Shown one piece after another: positions 13,062 to 21,728 of a stretch of 64,000 nt of DNA. The translations under genes were made by a program, and so were the position numbers. The stretch's first letter is position 1, and every line of letters starts with the position of its first letter. The notes beneath the pieces are model-generated. The model saw nothing but the letters and a program-made list of their open reading frames with translations. It had not been told where the DNA came from and ran no database searches. Origin of the DNA: Cytobacillus oceanisediminis 2691. Lineage in GTDB: Bacteria; Bacillota; Bacilli; Bacillales; Cytobacillaceae. Location of the stretch: positions 5,183,501 through 5,247,500 of the forward strand of contig NZ_CP015506.1 of assembly GCF_000294775.2 (NCBI RefSeq), in the 5' to 3' direction.

Positions 13062-14303
13062 TTAATATTCAGGATATAAAGTGAAGCTGCCTGTTAAGGC
13101 TTCGACGCGCTGAGCCGCTTCTTGAAGCTTCCCTTCATCTTCATGATTCTTTAGTGTGAAGGCAATAATGGATGCAATTTCCTGCATTTCTTTTTCGCCA
13201 AATCCGCGGGAAGTCACAGCCGCTGTTCCGATGCGGATGCCGCTTGTTACGAATGGGCTTTCCGGATCGAAAGGAATCGTGTTTTTGTTGACTGTAATGC
13301 CGACCTCATCAAGTACTTTCTCAGCTACTTTCCCTGTTAAACCAAGGGAGCGGAGATCAACTAAGAGCAGGTGGTTGTCTGTACCCTGTGATACAAGGTC
13401 AATTCCTTCAGCCTGCAATGCTTCCGCCAGCTTTTTGGCATTAGAAATAATATTGCCTGCATATGTTTTGAAGTCTTCCTGAAGCGCTTCGCCGAAGGCA
13501 ACCGCTTTTGCCGCAATAACATGCATTAAAGGACCGCCCTGGATTCCAGGGAAAATGGATTTATCAATTTTCTTCGCATATTCTTCTTTGCAGAGAATCA
13601 TGCCGCCGCGCGGTCCGCGTAATGTCTTGTGCGTGGTAGTTGTAACAAAGTCCGCGAACGGAACCGGATTCTGATGAAGCCCAGCAGCTACAAGACCTGC
13701 AATATGAGCCATATCAACCATCAGCATGGCACCGACTTCATCGGCAATTTCACGGAAACGCTTGAAGTCAATTTCACGCGGATAGGCACTTGCACCCGCT
13801 ACAATTAGTTTCGGTTTATGCTGACGGGCCTTTTCAAGCACATCATCATAATTGATGCGATGTGTTTCTTTATCCACCCCATATTCGACGAAATTGTACT
13901 GCACGCCGCTGAAATTAACTGGACTGCCATGAGTTAAATGACCGCCATGGGATAGATTCATGCCAAGAACAGTGTCTCCCTGTTCAAGGACAGTGAAGTA
14001 TACAGCCATATTTGCCTGTGCACCTGAGTGCGGCTGCACGTTCACATGCTCTGCTCCGAAAATTTCCTTCGCACGGTCACGTGCTAAATCTTCGACTACA
14101 TCCACATGTTCACAACCGCCATAATAGCGTCGGCCTGGGTAGCCTTCAGCATACTTGTTTGTTAAAACAGAACCCTGTGCTTCCATTACCGCTTCACTGA
14201 CAAAGTTTTCAGAAGCGATTAATTCAATCTTTGATCTCTGGCGTCCCAATTCTTCCTGAATCGACTTGAAAACCTGCTCATCCTGCTGTGCTAAATGCTT
14301 CAT
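13062..14303 (-). CDS. glyA: Serine hydroxymethyltransferase
   Basis: This PLP enzyme interconverts serine and glycine, charging tetrahydrofolate with a one-carbon unit. It is 413 residues from the ATG of [12 protein letters not shown], which has AAGGGAGG six bases upstream; longer in-frame starts lie over that site. The PLP lysine is in [13 protein letters not shown] near residue 226, and the substrate region [13 protein letters not shown] is near residue 51. It is transcribed alone, with its own terminator. I found no convincing PurR box upstream. Confidence 0.97.
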   Translation of the reverse strand: MKHLAQQDEQVFKSIQEELGRQRSKIELIASENFVSEAVMEAQGSVLTNKYAEGYPGRRYYGGCEHVDVVEDLARDRAKEIFGAEHVNVQPHSGAQANMAVYFTVLEQGDTVLGMNLSHGGHLTHGSPVNFSGVQYNFVEYGVDKETHRINYDDVLEKARQHKPKLIVAGASAYPREIDFKRFREIADEVGAMLMVDMAHIAGLVAAGLHQNPVPFADFVTTTTHKTLRGPRGGMILCKEEYAKKIDKSIFPGIQGGPLMHVIAAKAVAFGEALQEDFKTYAGNIISNAKKLAEALQAEGIDLVSQGTDNHLLLVDLRSLGLTGKVAEKVLDEVGITVNKNTIPFDPESPFVTSGIRIGTAAVTSRGFGEKEMQEIASIIAFTLKNHEDEGKLQEAAQRVEALTGSFTLYPEY

Positions 14304-14424
14304 AAGAATCCTCCCTTTTCTCCAACACACTTTTAATAAAGGAAAGCTTTGTTAAGGCTCTCCATTTTTATGTATCGATCTTTTTGTGAAAATTCTTTTT
14401 CATTTTAGCATGTTTTCCGAAAAA

Positions 14425-14473
14425 GTGACAGGCACCTATACCAGTTTGATGAAGTGGTATAGGTGCCTGTCAC
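14425..14473 (-). terminator. 49-base hairpin terminator after the anti-sigma gene (copy 1)
   Basis: A perfect 19-bp stem (GTGACAGGCACCTATACCA and its complement) encloses the loop GTTTGATGAAG. On the minus strand it is followed by five T residues, seven bases past the anti-sigma stop codon. It is identical over all 49 bases to the hairpin at 16084-16132. Confidence 0.85.
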
Positions 14474-14480
14474 CATCCTT

Positions 14481-15476
14481 TTATTCCCAGTTCCAATAAT
14501 CCACTTCGCCAAGGTATGGCGCACGGATTTGCTTTTCTTCTTTTAGCTTTAATAGCTCTTTTACCGGGCCGGTAACGACTGCTCCATAGACAGTGAAGCC
14601 GTTTTTTTGCAGATATTGATGACGTTCTTTCAGATGATCCAGTCCTAAAAAGTTTTCATAATAGCTTTGAGATTCATTTTTTAACAGGTTTTCCATCTGT
14701 TTCAGCATCAACTTTTTATTTTCTTCCATAAATTCCTCATTAAGAGCCAATTTCGACTCTGACATATAATCTTCTCCTGCTTCCCTTCCTCCAGTCAGAC
14801 CATAAATGGATGTTAATTCGATTGAGTTGCCTCCGCTTCCATACCCCGTCTGAAATTCCTTCAGTTCCCCTGTATAGAGCGGCATCCAAAGGACTTCCAG
14901 GTCATAGGGCTCTAACAAGGTCAGAAGATCTTCAGGTTCCATGAATGACTGTGTGGAAAATGCCATTTCCGCCACAGTCCCGTCGTGTATTTTGTCAAGA
15001 GATGCCCAAACACCTGGTTTCCCTTCAGCTGATAGCTTTTTTCCGCTTTTCGGATTTTCAGGCAGGGAGAAACGGTAAATGTTTTCGTTTTGCGGCTTAT
15101 ATTTCTGGATTTTTAAGGTTGAATACGAATTTAGCAGTCTTTTCTCAATTTGAACCTCCCCGATTGTTTGAGATTCACGGCCAATCTGGCGGGAAATCAG
15201 GTAGGATATTTTCTGTGTCAGAAATGGAGTTAGTTCTTTGTTAACAAAACCGCCAAAATCCTCATATAGATTCGGATGCTTCCAATCAAGAGCTACCTTG
15301 CTGTAAAATACATGCTTCTTTTCACTATTGGCGGCATCGGATAATATATTCACGGCCATCATATAAACCCAGAACAAAAGCAGACAGGCAGCGATGACCC
15401 TCATTACTCTGAATGTTAAGGTAAAACGGTATTTGGCCATGATTTTCTTTTCGCGGTCTTTGTTCCAGTCAGTCAT
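14481..15476 (-). CDS. Putative anti-sigma factor (sigma factor regulator family)
   Basis: This 331-residue protein has one membrane helix (about 31-49, VIAACLLLFWVYMMAVNI). A cytoplasmic N-terminus (MTDWNKDREKKIMAKYRFT) precedes it, and a large extracellular domain follows. The arrangement fits the Sigma_reg_N/Sigma_reg_C anti-sigma proteins related to YhdL, which hold a partner sigma factor at the membrane. The start was chosen for GGAGGG six bases upstream; it overlaps the sigma gene stop by eight bases, so the pair is probably translationally coupled. The ligand or stress sensed is unknown. Confidence 0.75.
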   Translation of the reverse strand: MTDWNKDREKKIMAKYRFTLTFRVMRVIAACLLLFWVYMMAVNILSDAANSEKKHVFYSKVALDWKHPNLYEDFGGFVNKELTPFLTQKISYLISRQIGRESQTIGEVQIEKRLLNSYSTLKIQKYKPQNENIYRFSLPENPKSGKKLSAEGKPGVWASLDKIHDGTVAEMAFSTQSFMEPEDLLTLLEPYDLEVLWMPLYTGELKEFQTGYGSGGNSIELTSIYGLTGGREAGEDYMSESKLALNEEFMEENKKLMLKQMENLLKNESQSYYENFLGLDHLKERHQYLQKNGFTVYGAVVTGPVKELLKLKEEKQIRAPYLGEVDYWNWE

Positions 15477-16002
15477 GTTTTTCCCTCCAATGTTCATCGG
15501 CGAGCTGTGTCAGCTTTTTCCGGGCCCGATGCAGTGTCACCTTTACTTGATTTTCCGATAGATCCAGCGCCTCCTGGATTTCACTATAGCTAAAAGACTC
15601 AAATTCTCTTAAATATAAAATGGACCGATACTGTTCCGGCAGGCAGCTCATAAGGTCTGCTACTTTTTTCTTCGATTCTTTATTTAATGCTTCATCCTCC
15701 GGCAGCCCATAGGGACTTGTCATTTCATCTCTGGAAAATAAATAGCCGGCAAAAGGAACCTTCTTTCTCCTCTGCCGTTTCCTCCATTCATCCAAATAGG
15801 CGTTCCTTGCTACTTTGAATAGCCATGCCCTTACATCTTCCTGTTTATAGAAAGAGAGAGAAATCGTTGCCTTAATGAATGTTTCCTGAGTTAAATCCTC
15901 CGCTGTTTCCTTGGAGCCTGACATTTTATATAAATAGTAATAAAGCGGTCTGGCATAATGCCGATATAAATCATCCAGCCTATCCCGCCTGTTTTCTTTC
16001 AA
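15469..16002 (-). CDS. ECF RNA polymerase sigma factor
   Basis: This 177-residue extracytoplasmic-function sigma factor recruits RNA polymerase to stress promoters. Region 2 (AEDLTQETFIKATISLSFY, DVRAWLFKVARNAYLDEWR) and region 4 (LPEQYRSILYLREFESFSY, LDLSENQVKVTLHRARKKL) are complete. The start is a TTG (LKENRRDRLDD) six bases after GGGGGAG. A longer frame would begin inside the promoter. It is most like the SigM/SigW/SigV group; which one cannot be told here. It is co-transcribed with the membrane anti-sigma gene. Confidence 0.9.
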   Translation of the reverse strand: MKENRRDRLDDLYRHYARPLYYYLYKMSGSKETAEDLTQETFIKATISLSFYKQEDVRAWLFKVARNAYLDEWRKRQRRKKVPFAGYLFSRDEMTSPYGLPEDEALNKESKKKVADLMSCLPEQYRSILYLREFESFSYSEIQEALDLSENQVKVTLHRARKKLTQLADEHWREKHD

Positions 16003-16039
16003 CGGTTTCTCCCCCTTTCTCAAGAAAAGCTGCACTTTA

Positions 16040-16067
16040 TACACGTTCTTCCTTCCTGAATGTTACA
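16040..16067 (-). promoter_or_regulatory. ECF-type autoregulatory promoter of the sigma operon
   Basis: On the minus strand, TGTAAC (16062-16067), a 16-base spacer and CGTGTA (16040-16045) fit the AAC/CGT pattern recognised by Bacillus ECF sigma factors. They lie about 40 bases before the TTG start, so the sigma factor probably drives its own operon. Confidence 0.65.
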
Positions 16068-16083
16068 CGTTCCATAAAAAAAA

Positions 16084-16132
16084 GTGACAGGCACCTATAC
16101 CAGTTTGATGAAGTGGTATAGGTGCCTGTCAC
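16084..16132 (-). terminator. 49-base hairpin terminator after ywlG (copy 2)
   Basis: The same 19-bp stem and 11-base loop as at 14425-14473, without a mismatch. On the minus strand it is followed by eight T residues, ten bases past the ywlG stop. It lies only 17 bases before the -35 box of the sigma operon. Confidence 0.85.
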
Positions 16133-16141
16133 CCATAGAGT

Positions 16142-16717
16142 TTAACTGCATGATTCATTTTCTGGTTTACGTTCATAGATCGCCCGTGCCCCGCCGATCA
16201 GTTTCGGCCTGGTTTTGGCCATGGTGACGTGGGCCTCGCCCACTGATTTTTGTGAGGTCCTGATCGGAACGGCTACATGCTTCAGATGCATGCCGATCAG
16301 GGTGTCGCCGATATCAATTCCCGCATCTGCCTTGACAAACTCTACCATGACGGGATCTTTGAAGTGTTCATAGGCATATGCTGCCATAGCGCCGCCGGCC
16401 GTGCGGTGAGGGATGACGGTTACTTCATCCAGGCTTTTTGCTTCAGCAACAGCCCTCTCAACTACGAGTGCCCTGTTCAAATGTTCACAGCATTGAAAGG
16501 CGAGAGCTGCCCCCGTATCCTTGTGGAGCTTGTCCAGACGTTCAAAAATCATTTCAGCCACTTGTTCCGTTCCGGCTGTGCCGATTCTTTTCCCGGCCAC
16601 TTCACTTGTGCTGCAGCCAACTACTATAATATGCTTTTCTCTTAGAAGTACTTGTTCGCTAAATTCACGAATGATTATATCCAGTTCTTTTTTCCATTGT
16701 TCAATCAAAATGCTCAC
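16142..16717 (-). CDS. ywlG: Conserved protein YwlG (DUF436/TIGR01440 family)
   Basis: This 191-residue cytoplasmic protein of the YwlG family is common in Firmicutes between rpiB and glyA. Visible conserved parts include [18 protein letters not shown] near residue 32, [12 protein letters not shown] near residue 79 and a C-terminal [14 protein letters not shown]. No biochemical role is established to my knowledge; the Cys/His motif could bind a metal or be catalytic. It follows rpiB by 13 bases and is surely co-transcribed with it. Confidence 0.85.
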   Translation of the reverse strand: MSILIEQWKKELDIIIREFSEQVLLREKHIIVVGCSTSEVAGKRIGTAGTEQVAEMIFERLDKLHKDTGAALAFQCCEHLNRALVVERAVAEAKSLDEVTVIPHRTAGGAMAAYAYEHFKDPVMVEFVKADAGIDIGDTLIGMHLKHVAVPIRTSQKSVGEAHVTMAKTRPKLIGGARAIYERKPENESCS

Positions 16718-16730
16718 CCTTTCGGAAGAT

Positions 16731-17171
16731 TCACTTCGTTTCGTAAGCTGTAATCTTTCCTACACGGTTTTCATGGCGGCCGCCTTCAAATTCCGTTGAA
16801 AGCCACACTTTTGCAATTTCACGAGCCAGGCCTGGGCCAATCACTCGTTCACCCATAGCGAGGATGTTGCTGTCATTATGTTCACGGGTTGCTTTGGCAC
16901 TGAATACATCGTGCACAAGCGCACAGCGAATTCCCTTCACTTTGTTAGCGGAGATGCTCATGCCAATCCCCGTCCCGCAGATCAGAATGCCTTTATCGAA
17001 TTCCCCTCCTGCTACCTTTTCAGCAACAGGCAATGCATAATCCGGATAATCTACTGAAGTTTCGCATTCACAGCCGAAATCCTCATACTCAATGTTCATT
17101 TCATCCATTAGGCTTTTGATTTCCTCGCGGAGATTAAGTCCGCCATGGTCTGATGCAATTGCAATTTTCAT
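16731..17171 (-). CDS. rpiB: Ribose-5-phosphate isomerase B
   Basis: This enzyme interconverts ribose 5-phosphate and ribulose 5-phosphate in the pentose phosphate pathway. It is 146 residues. [18 protein letters not shown] at the N-terminus and the phosphate-binding loop [13 protein letters not shown] near residue 66 define the RpiB/LacAB family. The position next to ywlG and ywlE supports rpiB (ywlF) rather than a galactose-6-phosphate isomerase. AGGAGGG precedes the ATG. Confidence 0.93.
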   Translation of the reverse strand: MKIAIASDHGGLNLREEIKSLMDEMNIEYEDFGCECETSVDYPDYALPVAEKVAGGEFDKGILICGTGIGMSISANKVKGIRCALVHDVFSAKATREHNDSNILAMGERVIGPGLAREIAKVWLSTEFEGGRHENRVGKITAYETK

Positions 17172-17251
17172 TATGAAACCCTCCTGTTTGAAGCCCGCTT
17201 TATTTTGACATTATGCTTTTATTTTGACACAAAACATGGAAAATATAAAGA

Positions 17252-17277
17252 AAGGGAGCTGCATTTTGGGCTCCCTT
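17252..17277 (-). terminator. Terminator overlapping the chemoreceptor stop codon
   Basis: The arms AAGGGAGC and GCTCCCTT form an 8-bp stem that begins within the stop codon on the minus strand. The stem is followed by TCTTTATATTTTCC. Confidence 0.7.
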
Positions 17278-18571
17278 AAAGTTTAAACTTAGTAATTGTG
17301 CTATTTAATTTTTCCGCTTGTTCTTTAAGCTCGATGGCCAGTCTTTCTACATTTCCAATCACAGCAGTCTGATGCTGAGTGGCTGCTGAAACCTCCTGTG
17401 CGCCTGCTGATGTTTCTTCAGCAATCGCCGCAACTTCCTGGGATTGTGTGGATGTAAGCTGTATTCCCTCCATCTGGTTATCAACCAAGCCTGAAATAGC
17501 AGACACAGATGCAGCCATTTCATTGACCACTTTCGCCATTTCTTCAATCACTTCGTTTGTTTTCGTCCCCTTTTTCACTTCATTATTAGCAGTCTCCACT
17601 TGATAAGAGATTTGCGTGACAACATTGCGGACCTCTTCCTGAATGTTTTTTATCAATTCTGAGATGCCCTGCACTGCCTGTGCACTTTCATCTGCAAGTT
17701 TACGCACTTCCTCAGCGACTACGGCGAACCCTTTGCCATGGTCCCCCGCACGGGCTGCTTCAATGGAAGCATTTAAAGCAAGAAGGTTAGTCTGCGCTGC
17801 AATATCACCGACAAGCTGAATAATCTGCTCCACTTTCACGGCATTTTGTTCAAGGCGCTTCACTGTCTGCAATGATTCCACATTATCGCGGGCCAATTTT
17901 TCTATACCTGAAATAAGTGAATGGATCACTTTCTTTGATTCCATCAAGTCCTGAACCATTTCGCCGGAAACATTTTGTGATGCTTTTGCTGTATCCTGGA
18001 CCTCCTGAGCAATTCTCAGGACATCTTCCATTGATTCAGCTGTTGATTGAATGGAAACCGCAGAACTATCTGCTCCCTGGGAAATTTCGCTAATGGTTCT
18101 AGCAATCGAATCTGCCTGCTCTGCAGCTGCTGAAGACTCGGAAGACATCGCAATGACCTTTTCATTCGTTTCTCTAAAATTCTCGTCAATTTTATGGACC
18201 ATATCCCTTAAATTGAAAAGCATATGATTGAATGCAATGCCCAATGAACGGATTTCATCATCTGACTTGGAAAGCTCTGCGTCCTGGCCGATATCGCCAT
18301 TGGCAGCCATGAGTGCCGTTTTTTCAAGTTTCTGTAAAGGTTTGATAATGAAACCTGCAGCAAAAAAAGCAAGAACACCTGACCAAAAAATTCCCATTCC
18401 TAAAGTTATAATAGTAAAAACAGCCTCTCCAAATGGAAGCATTTCTTCAATACCAGGAAATAGAAAGTAAAGAAATATGGCACTTGTGGTGTATGTAATG
18501 ATGGCCAGCGATGTGATAAAGAATACGAGCTTTTTCCTAAGGCCAAACTTATAGCCCTTTTTCTCCCCCAT
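17276..18571 (-). CDS. Methyl-accepting chemotaxis protein
   Basis: This 431-residue chemoreceptor has two membrane helices (about 15-34 and 48-73) joined by an unusually short external loop of about 13 residues, so it has no extracellular ligand domain. A HAMP domain ([20 protein letters not shown]) and a long signalling domain with the hairpin tip [20 protein letters not shown] complete it. It should act with CheW/CheA and sense through its membrane or HAMP region. It follows ywlE by 16 bases, an insertion relative to the B. subtilis order as I recall it. Confidence 0.92.
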   Translation of the reverse strand: MGEKKGYKFGLRKKLVFFITSLAIITYTTSAIFLYFLFPGIEEMLPFGEAVFTIITLGMGIFWSGVLAFFAAGFIIKPLQKLEKTALMAANGDIGQDAELSKSDDEIRSLGIAFNHMLFNLRDMVHKIDENFRETNEKVIAMSSESSAAAEQADSIARTISEISQGADSSAVSIQSTAESMEDVLRIAQEVQDTAKASQNVSGEMVQDLMESKKVIHSLISGIEKLARDNVESLQTVKRLEQNAVKVEQIIQLVGDIAAQTNLLALNASIEAARAGDHGKGFAVVAEEVRKLADESAQAVQGISELIKNIQEEVRNVVTQISYQVETANNEVKKGTKTNEVIEEMAKVVNEMAASVSAISGLVDNQMEGIQLTSTQSQEVAAIAEETSAGAQEVSAATQHQTAVIGNVERLAIELKEQAEKLNSTITKFKL

Positions 18572-18587
18572 TATGTTGTCCCCCTGA

Positions 18588-19028
18588 TTAATCTGGTCTC
18601 TTTACGCGATCCAACATTTGTTCAATCGCTTCTGTCAGATCTTTAAATGTATTTCTATATATCTCAACCGGTCCCCCATATGGATCGATAATATCTCCCG
18701 CGGCTCCGGCAAACTCTTTTAGTGTGAAGGTTTTGTCTTCCGCATCAGGAAACATGGACAGAACGGTATTTTTGTGGCCGGCTGTCATTGTTAAAATATA
18801 GGTCGCCCAGTCAATTAACTCTTTACTCATACTGGAAGACTGATGCTGCAGCGGTATCCCATGCTCCTCCAGCACACTTTTTGTATGCGGGGACGCCTCG
18901 CTGCCGTCTGCTGCAAAGACTCCAGCCGATTTCACTTCTACACCCGGGAGCGATTTGCTTTTTAAAATGGCTTCTGCCATCGGGCTTCTGCAAGTATTTC
19001 CTGTACATACAAATAATATTTTTGTCAC
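18588..19028 (-). CDS. ywlE: Protein-arginine phosphatase YwlE
   Basis: This low-molecular-weight tyrosine phosphatase fold enzyme removes phosphate from phospho-arginine in proteins, opposing the McsB kinase and ClpCP tagging. It is 146 residues. The P-loop is CTGNTCRS (8-15); the threonine within it is the residue known to favour phospho-arginine over phospho-tyrosine. The general acid loop is DPYGG near residue 115. It lies between mntP and the chemoreceptor gene. Confidence 0.9.
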   Translation of the reverse strand: MTKILFVCTGNTCRSPMAEAILKSKSLPGVEVKSAGVFAADGSEASPHTKSVLEEHGIPLQHQSSSMSKELIDWATYILTMTAGHKNTVLSMFPDAEDKTFTLKEFAGAAGDIIDPYGGPVEIYRNTFKDLTEAIEQMLDRVKRPD

Positions 19029-19155
19029 AGAGATACTCCCTCCTTATATATCGGTCTATAACCATAAAATTTTATTCAAATATTTCAGTTTGCACTTTTC
19101 TTACATTATAAGTCAAAATTCCCATAACACCTATAGCTCCCTTGCAAAAAAAGAA

Positions 19156-19176
19156 AAAGGGCGACCCGCACCCTTT
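19156..19176 (-). terminator. Terminator of mntP
   Basis: The arms AAAGGG and CCCTTT enclose GC-rich bases, followed on the minus strand by TTCTTTTTTTG. It lies about 40 bases past the mntP stop. Confidence 0.6.
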
Positions 19177-19218
19177 CCATTTTTCACAAAATATTAACAT
19201 TTAAACACAGGCTCACTT

Positions 19219-19770
19219 TTATAAAAATAAGAGTTTTATCCCGAAGGCAAGGAGGATGGCACCACCGAGCGCCTCGCTGTAGGAGCCGATCCAGCTTTGT
19301 ACCTTCCTGCCAGTGAGGAGGCCAGCCCATGTGAGGATGGTCGCCCCGGCTCCGAAGAACATGAGCACAAGCAAGGTTTTGGCACCGTAGATTCCGAGGC
19401 TGAGGCCTACTGAAAAACTATCAAGGCTGACGCTCAAGGCAAAAATCATCAGCCCTATGCCCACAGGGGTGATTAAGCTGTCTTCATCATCCCTGAAGCT
19501 TGACCAAATCATCTGCACACCTAATAATAGGAGCAATCCCCCGCCTGCATAACCGGCAATGGCTCCGAATGTATTTGATAGAAATCGGCCTGCTATCATT
19601 CCCAATAAAGGCATCCATACATGGAAAAGTCCAATGGTGATGCCGATTTTTGCTATTTGTCTGAGGCGGAGTTTGTACATCCCCATGCCAAGACCTACCG
19701 AAAAGGCATCCATCCCCAATGCGAATGCCATTAGAGCCAGTGTTAAAATTTCCCCGATCATTACAGACAT
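19219..19770 (-). CDS. mntP: Manganese efflux pump MntP
   Basis: This 183-residue membrane protein has six helices in two repeated halves. Each half carries the family motif: [14 protein letters not shown] near residue 17 and [14 protein letters not shown] near residue 113. The paired aspartates are needed for Mn2+ export in characterised homologues. AAGGAGGCGG precedes the ATG. The upstream gap is only 111 bases, holds the ywlC terminator and does not show a recognisable Mn2+ riboswitch. Confidence 0.93.
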   Translation of the reverse strand: MSVMIGEILTLALMAFALGMDAFSVGLGMGMYKLRLRQIAKIGITIGLFHVWMPLLGMIAGRFLSNTFGAIAGYAGGGLLLLLGVQMIWSSFRDDEDSLITPVGIGLMIFALSVSLDSFSVGLSLGIYGAKTLLVLMFFGAGATILTWAGLLTGRKVQSWIGSYSEALGGAILLAFGIKLLFL

Positions 19771-19844
19771 TTTTCCGCCTCCTTGGACTTGCTAATTCAG
19801 CATATGCACGTCCAGACGGTTTTAGAATGCCGACCGTTTTCCAA

Positions 19845-19875
19845 AACAAAAAACCGCCTCATGACGAAACGGTTT
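19845..19875 (-). terminator. Terminator of ywlC
   Basis: AAACCG and CGGTTT pair around TTTCGTCATGAGG on the minus strand and are followed by six T residues, seven bases past the ywlC stop. Confidence 0.65.
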
Positions 19876-19881
19876 CATTAT

Positions 19882-20925
19882 CTATCTCCTAATGACCCTG
19901 TGTCCTGCTGCTTTCATCAGGCGGTTCATGATTGCGTGCCCGACACCTTCACCCGGGAACATCTCACAGAAAATAATATCAGCATTTGTTGTGTTGAAGT
20001 ATCTTAATGCTTCATAGAGCGAGCTGGCCACGGTTTCAAGCTTATCCCGCTGTCCGCAGGCATAGATAAAATCAGCGCGATAAAATTCCAGATTTTCCGA
20101 TGTTGTCAGAACCCCCACAGAAAGGCCTTCCTTCTTTTTATCCTCAACAAAATACTGGATGTCTTCTTTTGTTCCTTCTACTAGATAAAGCGGAGCATCC
20201 GGCGCATAGTGACGGTATTTCATGCCGGGAGATTTTGGTGCCTGGCTTTCATCCGCTAATGCAGGATCTACGATGATCTCGCCTACAGCCTCTTCAAGCT
20301 GTTCTCTCGTAATGCCGCCTGGCCTTAAGATGACAGGCACATCACCTGTACAATCCACTACGGTGGATTCCACGCCAACGCCTGTCGAACCTCCATCCAC
20401 TAATCCAGCTATTCTTCCATTCAAGTCTTCCCACACATGGTCAGCCGTTGTCGGACTGGGCCTTCCCGAGCGATTCGCACTTGGAGCGGCAATTGGCAAT
20501 CCTGTTTTATTCAGCAGCGCCAGGGCTACTGGATGATCAGGCATTCTCACAGCAACTGTAGATAAATCTGCCGTTGCATAATGGGAAAGAACACCTTCCT
20601 TTAGATTAAAAATGAGCGTAAGCGGTCCCGGCCAAAATCGATCCATGAGCGCCTGCGCATTTTGCGGAATTTCGGTTACAAAAGCATCAAGCTTGCCTTT
20701 GTCAGCAATATGAATAATCAGGGGATTATCACTCGGACGTCCCTTCGCCTCAAATATTTTTCTGACCGCTTCATCATTTTCCGCATTCCCGCCTAATCCA
20801 TATACGGTTTCTGTGGGGAAAGCGACCACTTCATTTTTTTTTAACAGATCGGCAGCTTGTGAACACTGTGAATAACTATCTTCTTTATCCACACTGTTAT
20901 CCACCGACCATCTTTTTGTAATCAT
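19882..20925 (-). CDS. ywlC: L-threonylcarbamoyladenylate synthase (Sua5/TsaC)
   Basis: This enzyme makes threonylcarbamoyl-AMP from threonine, bicarbonate and ATP for the t6A modification of ANN-decoding tRNAs. It is 347 residues. The YrdC domain (EVVAFPTETVYGLGGNA near residue 32; SANRSGRPSPTTADHV near residue 148) is followed by a C-terminal Sua5 domain, as in long Sua5 proteins. GAAGGTGG precedes the ATG. Its first codons encode SVDNSVDK, and on the other strand these same bases are two DnaA-box sequences. Confidence 0.95.
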   Translation of the reverse strand: MITKRWSVDNSVDKEDSYSQCSQAADLLKKNEVVAFPTETVYGLGGNAENDEAVRKIFEAKGRPSDNPLIIHIADKGKLDAFVTEIPQNAQALMDRFWPGPLTLIFNLKEGVLSHYATADLSTVAVRMPDHPVALALLNKTGLPIAAPSANRSGRPSPTTADHVWEDLNGRIAGLVDGGSTGVGVESTVVDCTGDVPVILRPGGITREQLEEAVGEIIVDPALADESQAPKSPGMKYRHYAPDAPLYLVEGTKEDIQYFVEDKKKEGLSVGVLTTSENLEFYRADFIYACGQRDKLETVASSLYEALRYFNTTNADIIFCEMFPGEGVGHAIMNRLMKAAGHRVIRR

Positions 20926-21138
20926 TGTTATCCACCTTCACAAAAAATGTTTTTTTGCTGTCAAAATTCCTATGTTTTCGACATTTTTTTGAACATTCCT
21001 TTGGAAAGTATAGTAGAAGAAGCTGGATAACTCAAGTCTTATCCACAAATTGTGTATAAATAAGAGGGATTTGTGTATAACTTTAGCAAGATACCCACAA
21101 TTCACATGGATAATTTCAAAAAGAAAGAGTTATCCACA
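20885..21138. promoter_or_regulatory. DnaA-box cluster at ywlC/ywlB
   Basis: Three perfect TTATCCACA boxes lie at 20885, 21039 and 21130 on the plus strand. TTATCCACC occurs at 20897 and 20928. TTATACACA occurs on the minus strand at 21051-21059 and 21072-21080. That is seven boxes in 254 bases, spanning the start of ywlC, the whole gap and the end of ywlB. I recall B. subtilis DnaA binding strongly at ywlC in vivo, so this is probably a conserved replication-control site. Confidence 0.85.
21007..21035 (-). promoter_or_regulatory. Promoter of ywlC within the DnaA-box cluster
   Basis: On the minus strand, TTGAGT (21030-21035), a 17-base spacer and TATACT (21007-21012), about 80 bases before the ywlC start. 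DnaA boxes lie on both sides, so DnaA could regulate transcription here. Confidence 0.6.
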
Positions 21139-21548
21139 GTCATGATATGCTTAACATGCTCCGACTCGAATAAAACTTCCGGCAAGTGGGCTGTTTCTTC
21201 CTGTTTAAAGCCAAGCAGGCTGAAAAATGCCAGCGAGTTTCTTTTATTTGATGCGAGATATAAGGATTCCATGCCCCGATCCCTTGCCAGCAATAATATT
21301 TGCTCAAACAAAATAAATAGATCTTTTTCAGATGCTGTGGATGTCATCACAAGTGATCTCAAAAGACCGATCTTTCCATGGGGTTCAATTCCCAGGGTAG
21401 CCTTAATATCCCCGGAATCACTCTCCATAATCAAAAAATATTCGATTGCTTCCCTTATCCCATCCGTACTTAAGTTTGCCGATTCCAGAAAAGATGCCAG
21501 ATTCTCCACATCTGAAGCATCAGCACATCTCACTACACCTGTTTCCAT
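21102..21548 (-). CDS. ywlB: GNAT-family N-acetyltransferase YwlB
   Basis: This protein of about 148 residues has the GNAT fold. The acetyl-CoA-binding strand-helix is near LLRSLVMTSTASEKDLFILF, and a later ASNKRNSLAFFSLLGFK segment is typical of the C-terminal half. The family resembles ArgA-type acetyltransferases, but the substrate is unknown. I prefer the ATG at 21548 (METGVVRCAD) because GGGGTGA lies just before it. One perfect DnaA box falls inside its last codons. Confidence 0.8.
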   Translation of the reverse strand: METGVVRCADASDVENLASFLESANLSTDGIREAIEYFLIMESDSGDIKATLGIEPHGKIGLLRSLVMTSTASEKDLFILFEQILLLARDRGMESLYLASNKRNSLAFFSLLGFKQEETAHLPEVLFESEHVKHIMTVDNSFFLKLSM

Positions 21549-21660
21549 TTCTTCACCCCATTTTCTTATTGTCACTCTAGGAATATGAAAAAATAGAAAA
21601 AGTAGAACTAGATTTGAAAAATATTTCAGGATGTGAGAGAAAGATTACTGTAAAACAAAA

Positions 21661-21690
21661 CACGGCAGCTGTCTGAATTCCGCTGCCGTG
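21661..21690 (-). terminator. Terminator of gsiB
   Basis: The arms CACGGCAGC and GCTGCCGTG form a 9-bp stem, with a 12-base loop and TTTTGTTTT following on the minus strand. Confidence 0.85.
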
Positions 21691-21728
21691 TTTATATTAC
21701 TATCATATGCAATTTTTCTGCGGCGGGT

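Noticed and set aside
14304-14424. PurR box upstream of glyA
   Set aside because: No CCGAAC-type pair with the right spacing was found.
19771-19881. Mn2+ riboswitch (yybP-ykoY type) before mntP
   Set aside because: The gap is 111 bases, partly used by the ywlC terminator, and the conserved riboswitch loops are not visible.
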